Below the pieces are notes generated by a model. It was given only the letters and a program-made list of their open reading frames with translations, had not been told where the DNA came from and did no database searches. This document shows, one piece after another, positions 11,271-24,784 of a DNA stretch of 64,000 nt; the stretch's first letter is position 1, and each line of letters starts with the position of its first letter. Origin of the DNA: Gnetum montanum (Eukaryota > Streptophyta > Gnetopsida > Gnetales > Gnetaceae); NCBI GenBank assembly GCA_015680685.1, contig MNCI01010863.1, positions 79,952 to 143,951 on the forward strand. The letters are read 5' to 3'. The position numbers were made by a program, and so were the translations under genes.

Positions 11271-13079
11271 AAATAAAAACTCGTCCTCGAGTTCCTTACA
11301 AAATATTGGGAAGGTATGGGATTATTAACTTGAATGGAACTAATGGTGAATGGGATGCCATGTGAATGGATCATCATTACAAAACATGACAACAAGGGTG
11401 AACACTATACATATTTGACATCCAACCTTATTTGGCAGCTGGGATAGAAGAGAGAGAAAAAAGAAGTCTGTTGCTGCCAATACCAAGATTACACCTTTCG
11501 TTGTCCATCCATAAGCACACCATCAATCTCGTTCTTACATAACTGCTTCAGCACCAGTCCACTCCAAGTGTTCCCTCCAGATCCAATATGTTGTTGTATG
11601 ATTGCCTTCTGCACACACAACATAGTTCTTATATTAGCAAGGGTAAATGAATAATAATGCAATTGATACCTTGCTTCGATGTAAGGTCCATTGGCTGAGT
11701 TGTGATATGGCTGATATGGATATAGAGATATAATATTAGTGACTACCCGAGGTGTAGGGGTTAGGAGAAAATCGAAAAAATTGGACTAGGACCCCCATGA
11801 CTGAGAGTGACCCTCTGGTAGCGATAGAATGGAAAAAGATAAGGAATAAGAAAGATGGAGAAAAAGAAACAACAGACACGCCAATAAAATGGATGTCAAA
11901 GATGGAAATGAACAAAATAATTGGTGATTGCAGAAATGTTTAAAGAAAAGAAATTAATGGATGCACCAAATAGGAATGCCAGTGGGTCCTCCCCAAAGCA
12001 GGCTCATGTCCTTAATGCCCTGACAATCCCACATTCAAAGAGTTCGTAGGCTCTAGAAATGTCATTTGGAAGCAAGAGTTAAAGTCTTAACCACAAGAGT
12101 TTACCGAAAAGAAAACAATGCATCAACCAAAATATAAACTACTGATACAACCGGCAATGAGGTGAACAAGGGAGAGAAAGATGGAGAGAAGAGAAAGGAA
12201 TGGAATCCCAAGAACAAGGTGGTGTACAACCCATTGTGTATTAATGGTTAATGTGACTTAGTAGATCTCATTCCAAATCCAGCCTCAGACAATCCACATC
12301 TAGTGACTTCGCATTAATACATTTGGCCAATCCATCCACTTGAAGCAACAATAATGCCTTCACCACAGAGCCACCACCATTCTGATGAAATGAAAGAGGA
12401 GAAAGTGGGAAGCGAGAAGGGCCTTAATTAGAGGGAACATGTTTATTTTAGTTCCATAACCAGTGCTTGTAGCCCAAATGATTATTTCGTCTAAGGGATC
12501 TGCTTTGAATTCTCACTATTTTTTTTTTGTTTTTGCGTGATAACCACACCATGCAAAGACTTATTATTTTTATTTTCTCAACTTCCCAATAATGTGGCAA
12601 TGTCAGAATAGTAAGAAAAACTCAAGAAGAAAACATCCAAGCACCCAAGAGAATGGCCAGCACAAGTGCATCAAATCCCCTTAAAGTCACACCCTTTTTA
12701 ATCCTTGAGTCCTTCCTTAGTTTGAAAAATACCCAGTCACTAATTTGTTGATAGTTCTTATTATTATTGGAAAAGGAACTATACATTTCCAAGCCAAGAG
12801 AGACCATAAAAATTTATGGATGCGTGGGTGATGTGGACTCATTACCTGCTATATCAAGAGAACCATACCTTAGTATCAACATCATAACTTAAAGGTAAAA
12901 ACGAAACATTAGTAATCGATGTAATATAGTTCATACCATCTTCGGAGCACTTATTAAGTGACAAATCAAACAAAGTAATTAAAGATACAAAGAAATGGAA
13001 AAGTATAAACTATGTTGTAAAAAAAAGTTAAAGAAATTTATAAAACAAAAATTTAAAAAGAACTAAGGGTCTCAAATGA
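11271..13079 (-). other. Non-coding 3' tail of E3
   Basis: It is collinear with the tails of E2 and E4. It has a second AGTCATGGGGG motif at 11791-11802 (minus) and the conserved GGCATTAAGG block near 11983-12021 (minus). A 61-codon frame at 12622-12807 (minus) starts MVSLGLEMY and ends LAILLGAWMFSS. This frame is the only intact version of a segment that is broken in E2 and E4. Confidence 0.7.
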
Positions 13080-16000
13080 TTAGCATAAGTGGCCGTCTCC
13101 CCCATGACTGGATTGAAAGGGAGAGATCTGAAATAATGAGCATTTTTTTGAATTTTTTAGAAGTGTCCAACTTCTCCTAATTGATGTTTTCAGGTTAAGG
13201 GTTGGAACTTGGCGACGGTCATGCTCTAGTGTATCTATGCTTTCGACATGATTGCAAGTTGTACCCCCAGTTAGTTCCATGCATATTGATGAGTTTCTCT
13301 CCTTATTAGCTATCAACCACGAGGTGTCTTTTTGTTGTGTGGTTGCTACATACAGGCACTTTTGTATATTAACTTCCTGGGCACACCGGTTGCATGTAGG
13401 AGATGTTGAACGTTCCTGTACGCTATCACCCTCTGTATCACTGTATGTGATGCATGGAACCTTCTTCTTCTTAATATTTCCATAAGTATTTTCCTTAGAT
13501 ATTTCCAGGGAAAGATCACGGATTCCTAGGCATGCATTCACAGTACTTAGCCATGCCCTTCCCATTATTATTGGGAAGTCTCCCTTGTCATTATTTACTT
13601 GGATCACTAGGAAATCAACTGGGTATGACCAACCACACACAATGGTAACGATGTCCTCCACTAGTCCCAAGGGAATAGTGATGGACTGGTCAACCAACTC
13701 TAAGAAAATATTGCTCTTCTTTAGCAGAGGTAGGTTCCAGGCTTTATACATTTCTTGCGATATCAAGTTGACTCCAGAACCTGAGACTAGAAGAGCCTTA
13801 CGTGGTTCATTCCTAGTGACTTGGAGGTACATTAAGGGACTTTTAGGATTAGAGAGTTTCCTAGAAAGGTGGCCCACCTTTATCCAGTCAATGATGGTAT
13901 GTGTTAACATAATTGTATGCGTTGAGCTCTGTTGTTGGCTTGAAGGGAGCTCCGAAGCCTTATTTGATGGAGGAACGTTTAGAGGTTCAACCGCTTGTGG
14001 TTGTGAGAGCTTGTTTGGGCTCTTGGTTCTGAAGAAAGGTCTTCTCTTTGTATGGTTGTCAGACCAGTAGCAGGTTAAAGGTTTACAGCTCTTGTAGTAG
14101 TGCGTTGCTGCGGTTGAGTGGGGAGTTCCCCTTGCATCGCTGGAGCGGGTGGTAGTGGAGCTATCGGTGTAAGAGTGGTAGATGGATTTGGAGGATGGTA
14201 TGCATGTGGTGTGTCTCTCCTAGGAGAAGGAGTCTTATAATAATCCTGAGCTTGGTAGTAACATGGTGATGTCACACGACCAACAGAGTCATGTGGAGAG
14301 ATTGGCTATTGCACGTAGTAGCCATATGGATTCGGTTGCCAGTAAGGATATTGTTGCCTTGCTGATGACATTCCCCATAACTTTGGGTATTGCCACTGCT
14401 GGTGTTGCTCCATAGGTTGTGCCGAAGTTCCACTTGGATAATACATTAACGAGTGGTGGAACTGCCTTGGGTTACCTTGGGGATGAGGTAACCTCCGAGG
14501 TGCTTGCCATTTGTTAAGTCGTGGGTTAAGTGCATACACCCTAGACTCTTGTAGATGTAAGATTATTGAGCAACATCCCTTAGGATGGTCATATTGGCAT
14601 ATCTCACATCCACCATCATTAACGTATCCGAATCCACAACCTCATCAATGATGATCATTTTACCCTTACCTCTGTTACGTGCATGGTCCAAATCCCTTTT
14701 CTTTTTCTTATCATGGTTACTACTTCACTCCTTAGACTCCTCTATGATTTTTAAATCAGTTTCAAATCTACTATCTAGGGAGTCCCACATCTGATCTACC
14801 TTAGCTGACACTTTTGTTGTTAATTTCTGAAGCATCAAGGTTTTCCTAGTCACCAACTCTTCGAGTGGTAACTCATCCTCCTCCTCACAGAATCTTACTC
14901 CCCTTTTTCAGAGGGAAGAATCACGGTTATACTCCTCCATGCTTTCTCTCTTACGTAGCTCTCCCTCTTCCTTAGCTACTTGCTCCAACAATCTATGAAC
15001 CTCATGGGACCTAAGTTTAGATAATCTCCCTTGGGCATATGTCCCAAGGGTTCTCTAGGTTTAATGTCTTAGCCCATCTACGAGATGGCGTAGTTGATCC
15101 TGTTGTGCATAATCATGGCCTGGGTAACGATGTAGCAATGCATAATATAGGCCCATGGCAGCATCCAAGGATTCATGATTTCCCTACTTCCATACTTGGA
15201 TTTGTTTTTGTAGGTTGGACACCCGGGAGTACGTTTGATATTTATCATTCAATAGTTCTAGCATCATACTCCACCTCCTAATGGTTTCTGGTTCTAAGGA
15301 CCAGTACCAACTTTCCACTTTTTATACTAGTATCCTTGGGAACAACTTTAGTTTTTGCCACTCATTTTCAATGTTCTGCAAGGCACAAGCATCATGAAAT
15401 GCCTGTAAGTGGTTTTGAGGATCAACGTTGTATCCCCCCTCAAATCGTGGGATATTATTCATGTCTAGTCTCTTGATCCTGCTATCTTTCTAGTGCCTTG
15501 TAGGTATTCTCACAGCCTCCGTTATGCCTAACATACTTCGGTTTGCAAGTAGGGGTTCTTCGTTGTCATTTCTTTCATGGCGTCTGTGATGTCTACGCGG
15601 TTCCCTACTTTCCCTTCTTCCATGCCTTGATTCTTTCAAGTGCCCTCGTCCTCTTTCTCGACTCTCTCATCGAGGTTTCTCACTATGTTTACCCTTATCC
15701 TCACAATTAGGCTCCTCATGACTGCGTCCTGATGTTGAAGGAGAGGGTGAAATGTTGCGATGAAGGGGAAGAGGAAGGAGAACCATCGTCATGACAATGC
15801 TTCCTACCTTCCCTTCGGTAATCTCGACCCTGATCGTGATGACAATCAAAATGCTCACCTTTATCTTGTGTTTGTGTTCCCTCATTGAACACTTGGTGTT
15901 CGTGGGAATCAAAATGAAGGTTGTGTATCGTGGAGCGAAGGTTCTGATACACCACCTCCTCACTATCATTAGGAGGGGGAACATCATTTTGTGGAGAACC

Positions 16001-16447
16001 TAGTGAGATAGGTTCACCACCCTTAATTTCTCTTATGACGGGCGAAGCGTTATGGGGTCCTTTTCCCTTCAATGATGTGTGATAACTCTCCTACCGTGAG
16101 TCCCATTGATGTTGCACTTCTGTGGGATGGTAGTCTTTTATGTTGTAATCAAGCGCAATGTACTTAGCGTATAATTGTGATATGCCAATTTGTGCAAGGG
16201 CACGAAGGAGCATGTTAGGGGTAGCTCTGTCTAGAGGCAACACTATGTTACCTTCCAAGTCTCTCCAACGCAGTTGTTTGTCTTGATGGAAGAAAAAGGT
16301 AAATTTGGGTATATATTGATCATGATGAATATATACCACATTGAATTGTTGAGGAATTGGCTGTTCTTGGTTATGTGCGTGGTGCCACCGACTATCTCTA
16401 GTGTTGGTCCTAGGCAGTGAAGTGCCTTTGTGTGGAGAAGAAGACAT
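13080..16447 (-). pseudogene. gag-protease of E3, broken; protease active-site Asp replaced
   Basis: The gag start is at 16447 (MSSSPHK), open to 16091. Further gag pieces lie at 16072-15716 (basic Ser-rich linker), about 15500-14900 (core) and 14539-14075 (Pro/Gln-rich). The protease part is an unbroken 276-codon frame, 13910-13080, from MLTHTIIDWIKVGH to SSHGGDGHLC. The catalytic motif reads LLVSGSGVNLIS: the Asp of the DSG motif is Val (codon at 13785-13787, GTC for GAC), so this protease could not cleave even if made. IIMGRAWLS further on is normal. Confidence 0.87.
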
Positions 16448-16574
16448 GTTTGTTTTACTCGGTGTGCTGTTACCGTTATGTTATATTTTTCTCTAATTAA
16501 CCCTAAGGGTTCGTTTAAGCTTCCCAATGATGTGGATGATTTCCTATGTTCTACTTAGCACACAAACAATTTAG

Positions 16575-16592
16575 TCCCTGACAATGGCGCCA
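16575..16592 (-). other. Primer binding site of E3
   Basis: Minus strand TGGCGCCATTGTCAGGGA, three transitions from the tRNA-Asp complement, starts one base after the 5' LTR. Confidence 0.82.
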
Positions 16593-16593
16593 A

Positions 16594-17354
16594 TGATGAG
16601 TGGCGAGGTACCCCTACACTCAACCATACGAACATGAGCGTTACACGTGTGATCCTATCAAACTCCAAGGATTAAGTGCTTACACGCCTTATAGAAGACT
16701 TAAGGTTAATTAATCGTTGTCTTCCCAGACTTACTTGTATTGTCACAGTTGTATGGTTAAGTCTGAGGTGTGTGATTTTTATGTCTTTTATCTTTTTATC
16801 GCCTATGCTAAGAGAGGAAAGGGTGAAGAGACTAAGTAACTAACTTTCACTAACTAAGCTTTAATTGTCCTAGCATTAGTATCCATTCCCACTTGCCGTA
16901 CACACCCTGAACCAATGCAACACTACTGGGATTACCAAACGCTATTTGTTACTAGGTTACCAAGTATAGCACACGTGCTCGAAGCGATCGTACTGAATGC
17001 ACTTAACTAGGAGTTGAGGGTTGAGAGTGATTAATTATCTAAGAAAGCATTTAAACATTTAACAATAATTAAAGTCCTATTTAGCTTAGTCCATGCACTG
17101 CAAGGTTTATCAAAAAGTTTTTCTTTATTTCCGTACACAAATGTGTGCTTAGGTACAATTTGCTCAAATAAAGATATGTTCACATTGAGACTCCTACTAC
17201 AGGCACATGGAAATTATTCTATCTCTAGAATGGTAAAACTGTTAGAGTTTCACTAAGGGTTTTGATCTAGATGATTAAACAAGGGTGAGCCACCTCTTAT
17301 TTATAGAATTGGCGATGGGCTATGATATCGCATACGCGATATTACGTCCCATCA
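16594..17354 (-). repeat. 5' LTR of E3
   Basis: 761 bp, beginning (plus strand) TGATGAGTGGCGAGG and ending CCCATCA. It aligns with 10476-11257 but is shorter near its outer end, where one palindromic segment is missing. Confidence 0.9.
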
Positions 17355-17359
17355 ACATG

Positions 17360-17973
17360 TTTCATGACCAGAAATAAAGATGGAGATTACTTTGCATCAT
17401 TACAGCATCACTTACATTTCTTTGCTATTTACTTAGATTAATGTTTACTATTTTGACTTAGTATGACATTTACTATTTCCCTAGTTACTAATTTATGTTT
17501 TCATGAACTTTACTTTTATTGTTGTTAAGCAAAATGGATATGAGTGATTCCAAGTGTTAAGTGTGATCGTTTGGTAACCTAGTAGTATTATCACTTGGTT
17601 TGCCCAATAGCAAGATACTTGGTAATCCTAGTAACAATTACATGAGTCCAAGATGTGTGTAGAGAATCAAGAATAGGTGTCCATCAGACTAGGCTAGATT
17701 AGATTCTTTTACTATTACTTGGATGTAGAAACCACTTCATTTACTTCATGTGTACTAGGAGAAACATGGCCCTACAACATCAACATATCATTCACCTCAC
17801 TATGAGTTAAACCATATGCATTGATTTTACTAACTCACATGGGAAGATAGTGAGAATGAACTCAAATCAATTCCTAGCATAATTACATTGCCTTGTCCAC
17901 ATAATTCCACTAGGCTGTGCATGAACACTTGTATCTCATATGGTTGGGTGTTGGACTACTCCACTGCTCATCA
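17360..17973 (+). repeat. 5' LTR of EB, second part
   Basis: It continues the LTR after E3 (TTTCATGACCAGAAATAAAG, compare 27778 onward) and ends CCACTGCTCATCA, as the 3' LTR ends CCACTGCTTATCA. Confidence 0.85.
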
Positions 17974-17974
17974 T

Positions 17975-17993
17975 TGCCGTCGTTGTCAAGGAC
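17975..17993 (+). other. Primer binding site of EB
   Basis: TGCCGTCGTTGTCAAGGAC follows the LTR end. It differs from the tRNA-Asp complement at five positions, four of them C-to-T or G-to-A changes. Confidence 0.65.
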
Positions 17994-18109
17994 AAGTCAA
18001 TGTATGCTTAGTAATTGATTTCTTAATGTTTGTTGTATCCAAAACATAAAGTTAAACCTTACAACCATAAGAAAATAACACTTAAAACATAACATCTAAA
18101 AACTATAAT

Positions 18110-21100
18110 ATGGCTTCAAAAAAAAAGCAACCATCACCTACCAAGGATATAGGAAAAAGCAATGATAGAATAATTAATGAAAAATAATGAGGGATGCTAA
18201 TGCAAACAAGAATCACTTATGCTCACACTGATCCTTATCATCTAGATTTCACTTTCATCTTCCATTAAGATAATCAAATGGGGTGGAGGGACATGCAAGG
18301 CAATATCGTCCTACCTCCAAAATGTGCAGCACTTAACATGCTTCAAATTGCCTTAAGGGGAATGCAGTTGGACAAGATCTAGGAAGGGTATCATGTAACT
18401 AAGCACATGACAAAACCTTATGAACCCACAAAGAAGTAGATGAGGAGAGACGTTGCCATGGAGATCAAACATGCACACAGTAAAGGAAACCAGGTCAACA
18501 CTGCTATTGTCTTGGAAGAACTTGATGCAAATGCATATATTTCAAAGCAACTCCACCAAAACCATTAGGAGCCTTCAAAAATGCCTATCATCAGACTTGA
18601 GGAACCTGTCAAAGCCCAACTTCATTCCACTCTAGTAGAGACACCTAAGGCAGAGGCTACTGACTCAAGGCGTAAGCGAGATTTAAGTCCAAGGGTTCCT
18701 ACCAAATCTTACAAAGAAGCATATAAGAGTCATGAAAGGAGAACAAGCAGGCATCATTCTTGTGATACCTCATCACGATCATCGATAGACTTTGATAGAA
18801 GACATAAGTACTGGGACTATGATAGGGAAGAAAGGAAGACTCATGACCATCATGACTGATATTTGAGACATTCTAATATAGAAGATGAATAATATAAACG
18901 AAGGAGACAAAGGAATTAAAGAGAGGATCAACAAAGGTGTGAGCACAGAAGGGGTCACTACTATAATAAAGCATACAAACTTGACCATGATGATGAACCT
19001 CTCATGAAATCCAAAGCATGATAAACATTCAGGAAGCTATCCATATATCAACCAAACATGTGAGAGATAGTTGAATCAAATGGCTAGACATGAACAACAT
19101 GTTGAGATTCGAAGGTGGTTATAATGTTGATCAACAACATCACCTTCAAGATTTCCATGATGCATGTGTTTTTTAAAATATCAAAAGTGATTAGCAAAAA
19201 TTGAAGGTATTTCCTAGAACACTTGTGAAGGAATTAGAAAGCTAGTACAGGTCACTGGAACCTAAATCAATTAGACGCTAGAGTACCATGCTCAAACTCT
19301 TCAATGATAAATGTTAGACTTATTCACGAGTGTCTAACTTACGAAAATAAATCTAGGGATGGAAGCATGGAATTGATGAGACCCTTGATGTGGCAATGGG
19401 TAGATACTATTCACTGTTACGCAACAGCCCAAGCCACAAGTTTTCACCAAGGGAATAGCTCAAGCACATTGTAGACGGGCTACAGAGTAAAATTGGAGAG
19501 ACTCTTGCAATTTACACCTAAGGTAGGTTATCATAAATGACCATCCATTGCATTCAAAGACTAATTAACCAAGTAGCAAAGGAAGAATGTGAGCTAAGAA
19601 AAAGGAAATAAGCTAAGGAGTACAATAAAGATCCATCAATCAAAAAAAGAGATGTGCAAATATGCAACAAGCAAGCAAATGAAACCTTGAAAGATGTTAT
19701 TTAGCAAAAGACTCTACCTATTCAAGAATCAGTCAATGATATAGTGGCTAAGATAGAGAAAGTTTGGGATATGGTGGATGAAAAGTTTGCTATAGCCCTA
19801 AAGATTGTGAAAGAAAAGATTGAACAAGCACTCAATAGGGGCAAGGAAAAGAAAAAGAAAAGAGATTATGGACGAGAAAGTTATAAGCATAAAGGAAAGG
19901 TTGCTATCATTGAAGGATACACTAACTCCAGTTTAGAGAAAGAGGAAGGATGCAATGTGTGCTAGTATGAACATCCTAAGGGATGTTGCCCTGTTATGGC
20001 CCATTTGCAAGAATCTGGGGTATATGCACTCAATCTAAGATTTATCAAAAAGTGGAAGCCTAGAAGACTACCTTATCCTCAAGTTAATATCAAGCAAACT
20101 TTTCAACTGACGTATTACCCAAGCGGAGCCTACCCTCAACCAAAAGAGCAATACTAGCAATAGTGGTAGCAACCACAGACATGGGCAATGCCATCGCCAA
20201 GGCAATAATATCCATATAGGCAACCAAACCCTTATGGATATTACATTCAATGTCCAGTCTCACCAACAAATGCAACTGTTCAAACTTCACAATATTATCC
20301 ATCAAAATACCACCGATCAATGCCACAACGAACTAACTTAGACTCGTACGTGCATTCACAAGCAACTAATTTTTCAAACCAACATACAAATCCTTTGCCA
20401 CTAGTGCCACCACTCATGATGCAAGGGGAATTGCCATCACAACCACAGTAGAGGAAAGCTGCATGGGTAGTAAACATTCAAATAGAAAATCCTACTATGA
20501 ACACTAAGGACCAAACAAAGAAATGTCCTTTCTTTAGGACAAGTCCTAAAAAAGCTAGTAGAGTTAGAGCTTCATTGAGACCAACTTCTTCTACCATAGA
20601 TTCTCTTACAATCAACAAGCTTCCATCATCATCCAATCCAAACATATAGACCATCATGCTCACTGAAATAGTCACAAATTGGATTAAGGTAGTACCACTC
20701 CCTAAGAAGAGAATTGATCTAAGAGTTCCTTTGATTTATTTACAAGTAGTTGAAAATCTACCATGCAAAGCTCTACTAGACTCAGGTTCCAGGGTAAATA
20801 TGATCTCTTATAAAACATATCAAGCATGGAACCTCCCACCATTGAAAGAGTGCAACATCATGTTGGAGCTTGCAAATCAATCTATCACCATTCCTTTGGG
20901 ATAGATAGACAATGTAGTAACCACTGTCAATGGGTGGTCTTATCCAACAAAATTTCTAGTAATTAATGTAAAAAATGCTAATAAGCAATTTCCAATCATC
21001 ATGGGGAGAGCATGGCTTAGCATAATTGATGCTGAGCTAACTATGAGGGATCTATCTATTGAAATCTCTAAGGAGGATAAGCACGAAGCCATAGATACAC

Positions 21101-21560
21101 AATGGATTCTATGCAGTACAGCTAAAAGTAAAGGGTGCAATCATGGACTGAAATTCCAGAATGTTAACATAGTCATCACACCAGTCCACAACAAGTGTGA
21201 AGAACAAGTGTGCACACAACAGAACATAGGAGCCTCAAAACCAAAATACATCCCATGGCCACTAACTAAGAACCAAAAATTGTCCAACCAATGCATGGAA
21301 TAATCTAATCCACTTATTAACTCCCATTCCAAGAAGATGACTCTAACTAAGGATCCAACAATGAAATTAATAACTCATAATCATACACCAAAAAGTTAAA
21401 AAAAACAGGGACTTAGATGATCAAAAATCAACTACCATCAAGATTACATGGGATAAATCAAAAAGCTAAATCAAAAGATGGTAAGTCAACCACCAAGAGT
21501 GTATAATCTGAGAGATCTAGGAAGCATTTTCCAAACACTCGTCCATGAGATCAGTCGTGG
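18110..21560 (+). pseudogene. gag-protease of EB, broken
   Basis: The start is ATGGCTTC at 18110. Recognisable parts in order: the N-terminal gag part near 18230-18420, an Arg/Ser/His-rich linker (18581-18859), the gag core near 19090-19560 with MNNMLRFEGGYN, a Lys-rich stretch (19744-19965), the Cys/His cluster with HPKGCCPV near 19970, and the retropepsin domain 20656-21303 with LLDSGSRVNMIS and IIMGRAWLS. Many stops, mostly TAG, interrupt it. It has the same order as E2-E4 but differs clearly in sequence, so it is a sister family. Confidence 0.82.
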
Positions 21561-21589
21561 GGGGGATACCCTATCATAGGTTGGGAATT

Positions 21590-21850
21590 AATAAGTGTTT
21601 TTTCATTTTTTTTGTTTTACAATTATATTCAATTTCTAATTTCTTGATATCCATTTTTCACATTCTTTAATCTTCTCTCATTCTTTAATACTTTTCATTT
21701 CTTAAATTTTTGACATTCTTTGATATCTTTTGATTCTTTAACATTTTCCATTCTTTTACGATTTTTCATTCTTTATACTGTTTCACAATTCTCACTATCT
21801 TTTTCATTTCTTTCATACTTTTTTTTCAAATCCTTTGTAAATAATTTTGA
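21590..21850 (+). repeat. T-rich degenerate repeat in EB
   Basis: Short units such as CATTCTTTAATNTTTT recur through this stretch. It occupies the position of the TTTTGTTTTACA tract of E2 and E4, just after the protease, with a different unit. Confidence 0.65.
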
Positions 21851-22415
21851 TTACTAATAAGGCACATTACAAATAAAGGCAAGATGTAGTCCAATAAAGT
21901 GAATATTTCTCTATGTTATCAAGTCATAAGAGACTAATTATTTGAATAGTGAGCCCACATCATCCATCCATCCATTCCATTAATAAGAGGTTCTTACCAT
22001 GGCCATAATGACATTCTTTTTCATCATCCAACTAACAATAAACTTGTGATCATTATTCCTAGACAGAAAAGGGAAGAACCAAGTGGGAATGAAAAGGGTG
22101 TGACATCAAGGGGATTTGTGGATTCCTTTGGATTACTGTTGGGAGTGCTATCATGTTACTAAGGTTGTATTATATCCTTGTAGATCTAACAAAAAATGTA
22201 AGTAAGAGTAAAATAAGTGCTACCTTAAAATGTTGACACAAATAAAAATAAAAGAGCATAAAATAAATTTCTGGGGGTCCCATTAGAAAGGCATGTTACT
22301 CATGCCTAAAGGTAGGCAGCTTCTTAGAAATCTAAAAAAATAATATAAAGCACCATAAATAAACTCCTCCCTTGGACAATAAACCAAGTGACAGTACTCC
22401 TTGCAACATTGATGT

Positions 22416-23244
22416 TGATGAGTGGCGAGGTACCCCTACACTCAACCATACGAATACGAGCGTTACATGCGCGATCCGGTCGAACTCCGCAGACAGACTA
22501 GTTGTGGCATCTAGACAGTTAGCCTTAGGTCGCAGTTCATTGTCTTCCCACCTGGACTAGTATTAGTTTTGTCACATATGGTTTAGTCCAAAGTGAGGTG
22601 TATGATGTGTTCTAACCTAATGCTACTCCTGAAGGCAATGGAAGATAATATAATTAAGCTAAGGGAGAAAGGGTGAGAAGGAATCTAGCTAGCCTAAGTG
22701 CGATGAGCATCCGTTCCTTGATTATCCATACATACCTTGGACTTCGTGCATGACTACCACTAGGATTACCAAGCACAGATCCTAGGTACGCTATTGGGTT
22801 ACTAAGTAGTCACACTTAAATGCTCGTAATCAAGTCATACTCATTCTGCGTTTTAACAGGAGTTTAAGGGTGAGAAGAGATTAACTAGGAAAGAAGTAAA
22901 TAACAATTAATTAAATGATTAAACTAAGTGAATGCTGCAATGATGAAGTAATCTCAATCTTTATTGCTGGTCATGTGCGTGTCCAAGTACATCACACTCA
23001 AATAAAGGATGTCGTACAATTACAATCACCACACTATGGGCATACACGAGGAGGAAAAGGGTTGAGAGGAAAAACAAGAACTAAAATCAAACTCTAAACT
23101 TCTAATCTAAAACTTACTTTGACTCATCTGTCTACCTCTTATTTATAGATGAGGAGACAGGCTACGATATCGCGTATGCGATATCGCGGTTGGGCTACGA
23201 TATTGCGTACGTGATATCGTCGTCGCCCAAAATGCGACTCATCA
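22416..23244 (-). repeat. Solo LTR of family A in EB
   Basis: The plus strand starts TGATGAGTGGCGAGG and ends GCGACTCATCA, with a run of CGATATCG-type palindromes at 23162-23224 and a TATA box (TTATTTATAGATG). No internal sequence follows on either side, so it is a solo LTR of 829 bp. The flanking five bases (GATGT, ATAGT) do not match, so decay or ectopic recombination is possible. Confidence 0.82.
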
Positions 23245-23307
23245 ATAGTCTTACAGTTGTACTTCCAAGAGATGAAACGATGTGATGTCACTAGAATGTG
23301 GTATGAA

Positions 23308-23357
23308 CTTGGTTTGAATCTTGGACAGATAAGCTAGTGATTACTCTAACCACTAAT
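23308..23357 (-). repeat. Second possible tRNA-related element
   Basis: Read on the minus strand, TTAGTGGTTAGAGTAATCAC resembles an A box region and AGATTCAAACC a B box, about 35 bases apart. No cloverleaf can be drawn over the whole, so this is not a tRNA gene. It lacks the TTGATTTGGAA middle of the other SINE-like cores. Confidence 0.35.
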
Positions 23358-23947
23358 AAAACATAAAAATTCATTATGCCTATGGTAAGATACCTCACCT
23401 CCTGATTTCTACAACTCCTTCTAAGTTCGTCTCATTTCACTATTTGAATAATCATAACTTGTGGTTTTGAGCAACATAGAGTTCTTTTCCTCATTTGGTG
23501 GTACTAACATGTGTGTTTTGCTAAATAGGTATGTGTTACATTCAACTCCTTAAGTGCCTAAGGACACTTTTAGGCATGGTTATACAAGGACATTAAGGGC
23601 TAGAGCTTGCTTTGGGGAGGGTCCACTTGTATAACTATTGTTTCTTATACATGCTAAGCAATTCCACATCATCTTACACCTCCTAGCACCAACATATGTC
23701 AATAAACACTTCCCATATCATTTAAACTATTTGTTCTCACAGCATGAATCCATTACTCTTCTTATCCATCTTATGAACTTTCGTAGCCTGAGATTCCTTC
23801 TCTATAAACTTCCAATAACAAATTTCTGACAAAAATAAGCATATCTTTATCATCCAAACCCTCTAAGTAACCTTAAAACCTTCCAAACATCCCAAAGAAT
23901 TAATTTTTTCAATCAGATCCTCATGAAAAGTGAAATTTCTTGGGGTT

Positions 23948-24030
23948 TGATATCGAGTCACCGATATCGGGTCTGCACCAATATTGGATCCCCAATGTCA
24001 AGTCCCTTAGAAAGTATAAATACATGGGGA
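23948..24030 (+). promoter_or_regulatory. LTR-promoter-like segment inside EB
   Basis: GATATCGAGTCACCGATATC is followed about 60 bases later by TATAAATACATGG, the layout of the start of the EB LTR (palindromes, then TATA box). I cannot find LTR ends around it. It may be the trace of a further truncated LTR, or of transduced promoter sequence. Confidence 0.4.
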
Positions 24031-24784
24031 CTTGGTTGAAATCTTCACCATTTTTTATTTTTACATAAGGGAGATTTTTCAAATTTTCTTCTTTGATTTG
24101 AGATTTAACCTCCTAGCTTTCCCAAGCCATAACTTAACCATTATCACTTCAATTTTCATGCTTTTTAAACCTATTTGATCACATAGTGCTCATCTTAGTC
24201 ATGGGAGGGGTGCTAGTGAGGAAAGTCTGAGTCAATTTTTCGAAAAATTCTAACACCCAAAAGATACTTTAAGGGTAAGTATGAAGTGAAAGTTGACATT
24301 TTTTAAAGAACAATCAATCATGTTAATGCCGGAACACTCAAATAAGACTCGTAAAGACCTATAACCATCATTATGAGCCATACATAGGGACAAAATGAAC
24401 AATTGTGAAGGGTTACAATGAAATTAGCACTTATGGGGTCATTTTTTGCAAATATTTTCTAACTTTGCAATCTTAATAACTAAGAACTTGATTTAATTAA
24501 ATGTATGAGAAATGAATGGGGTTATAAAAATTAAAGAACACCTTCTAATGAGTCCCAATTCCTTAATGATTGCAAATGGCCCCAAAAAGATGAGCACAAG
24601 GAGGACCCTCACAAGGTACAAGTAAGAGACCAAGAGGCCAAGGTAGAGGTGAACTAGAGGATAGGAACTAGAACACATGGAGTAGGAAGCCCAATCATTT
24701 AGCATTCATCAAGAGGTTCTTGCTACAGGACAATTGGCCCAAGGAGAGGTAGAAGAATCACTAGTGCAAGGATAACACCTCACG

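Larger units (their letters stand above)
10476..17354 (-). mobile_element. E3: complete family A element inserted in the EB LTR
   Basis: In minus orientation: 5' LTR (17354-16594), primer site, gag-protease (16447-13080), tail, polypurine tract (11270-11258), 3' LTR (11257-10476). Length 6879 bp. Flanks are GCATG (10471-10475) and ACATG (17355-17359), and the intact EB 3' LTR reads TTGGACATGTTTTATGATCG at the empty site, so the duplication was probably ACATG. Its insertion postdates EB. No reverse transcriptase or integrase is visible. Confidence 0.9.

Noticed and set aside
23308-23357. A complete tRNA gene next to the solo LTR
   Set aside because: Only A-box-like and B-box-like stretches are present; acceptor and anticodon stems cannot be paired.
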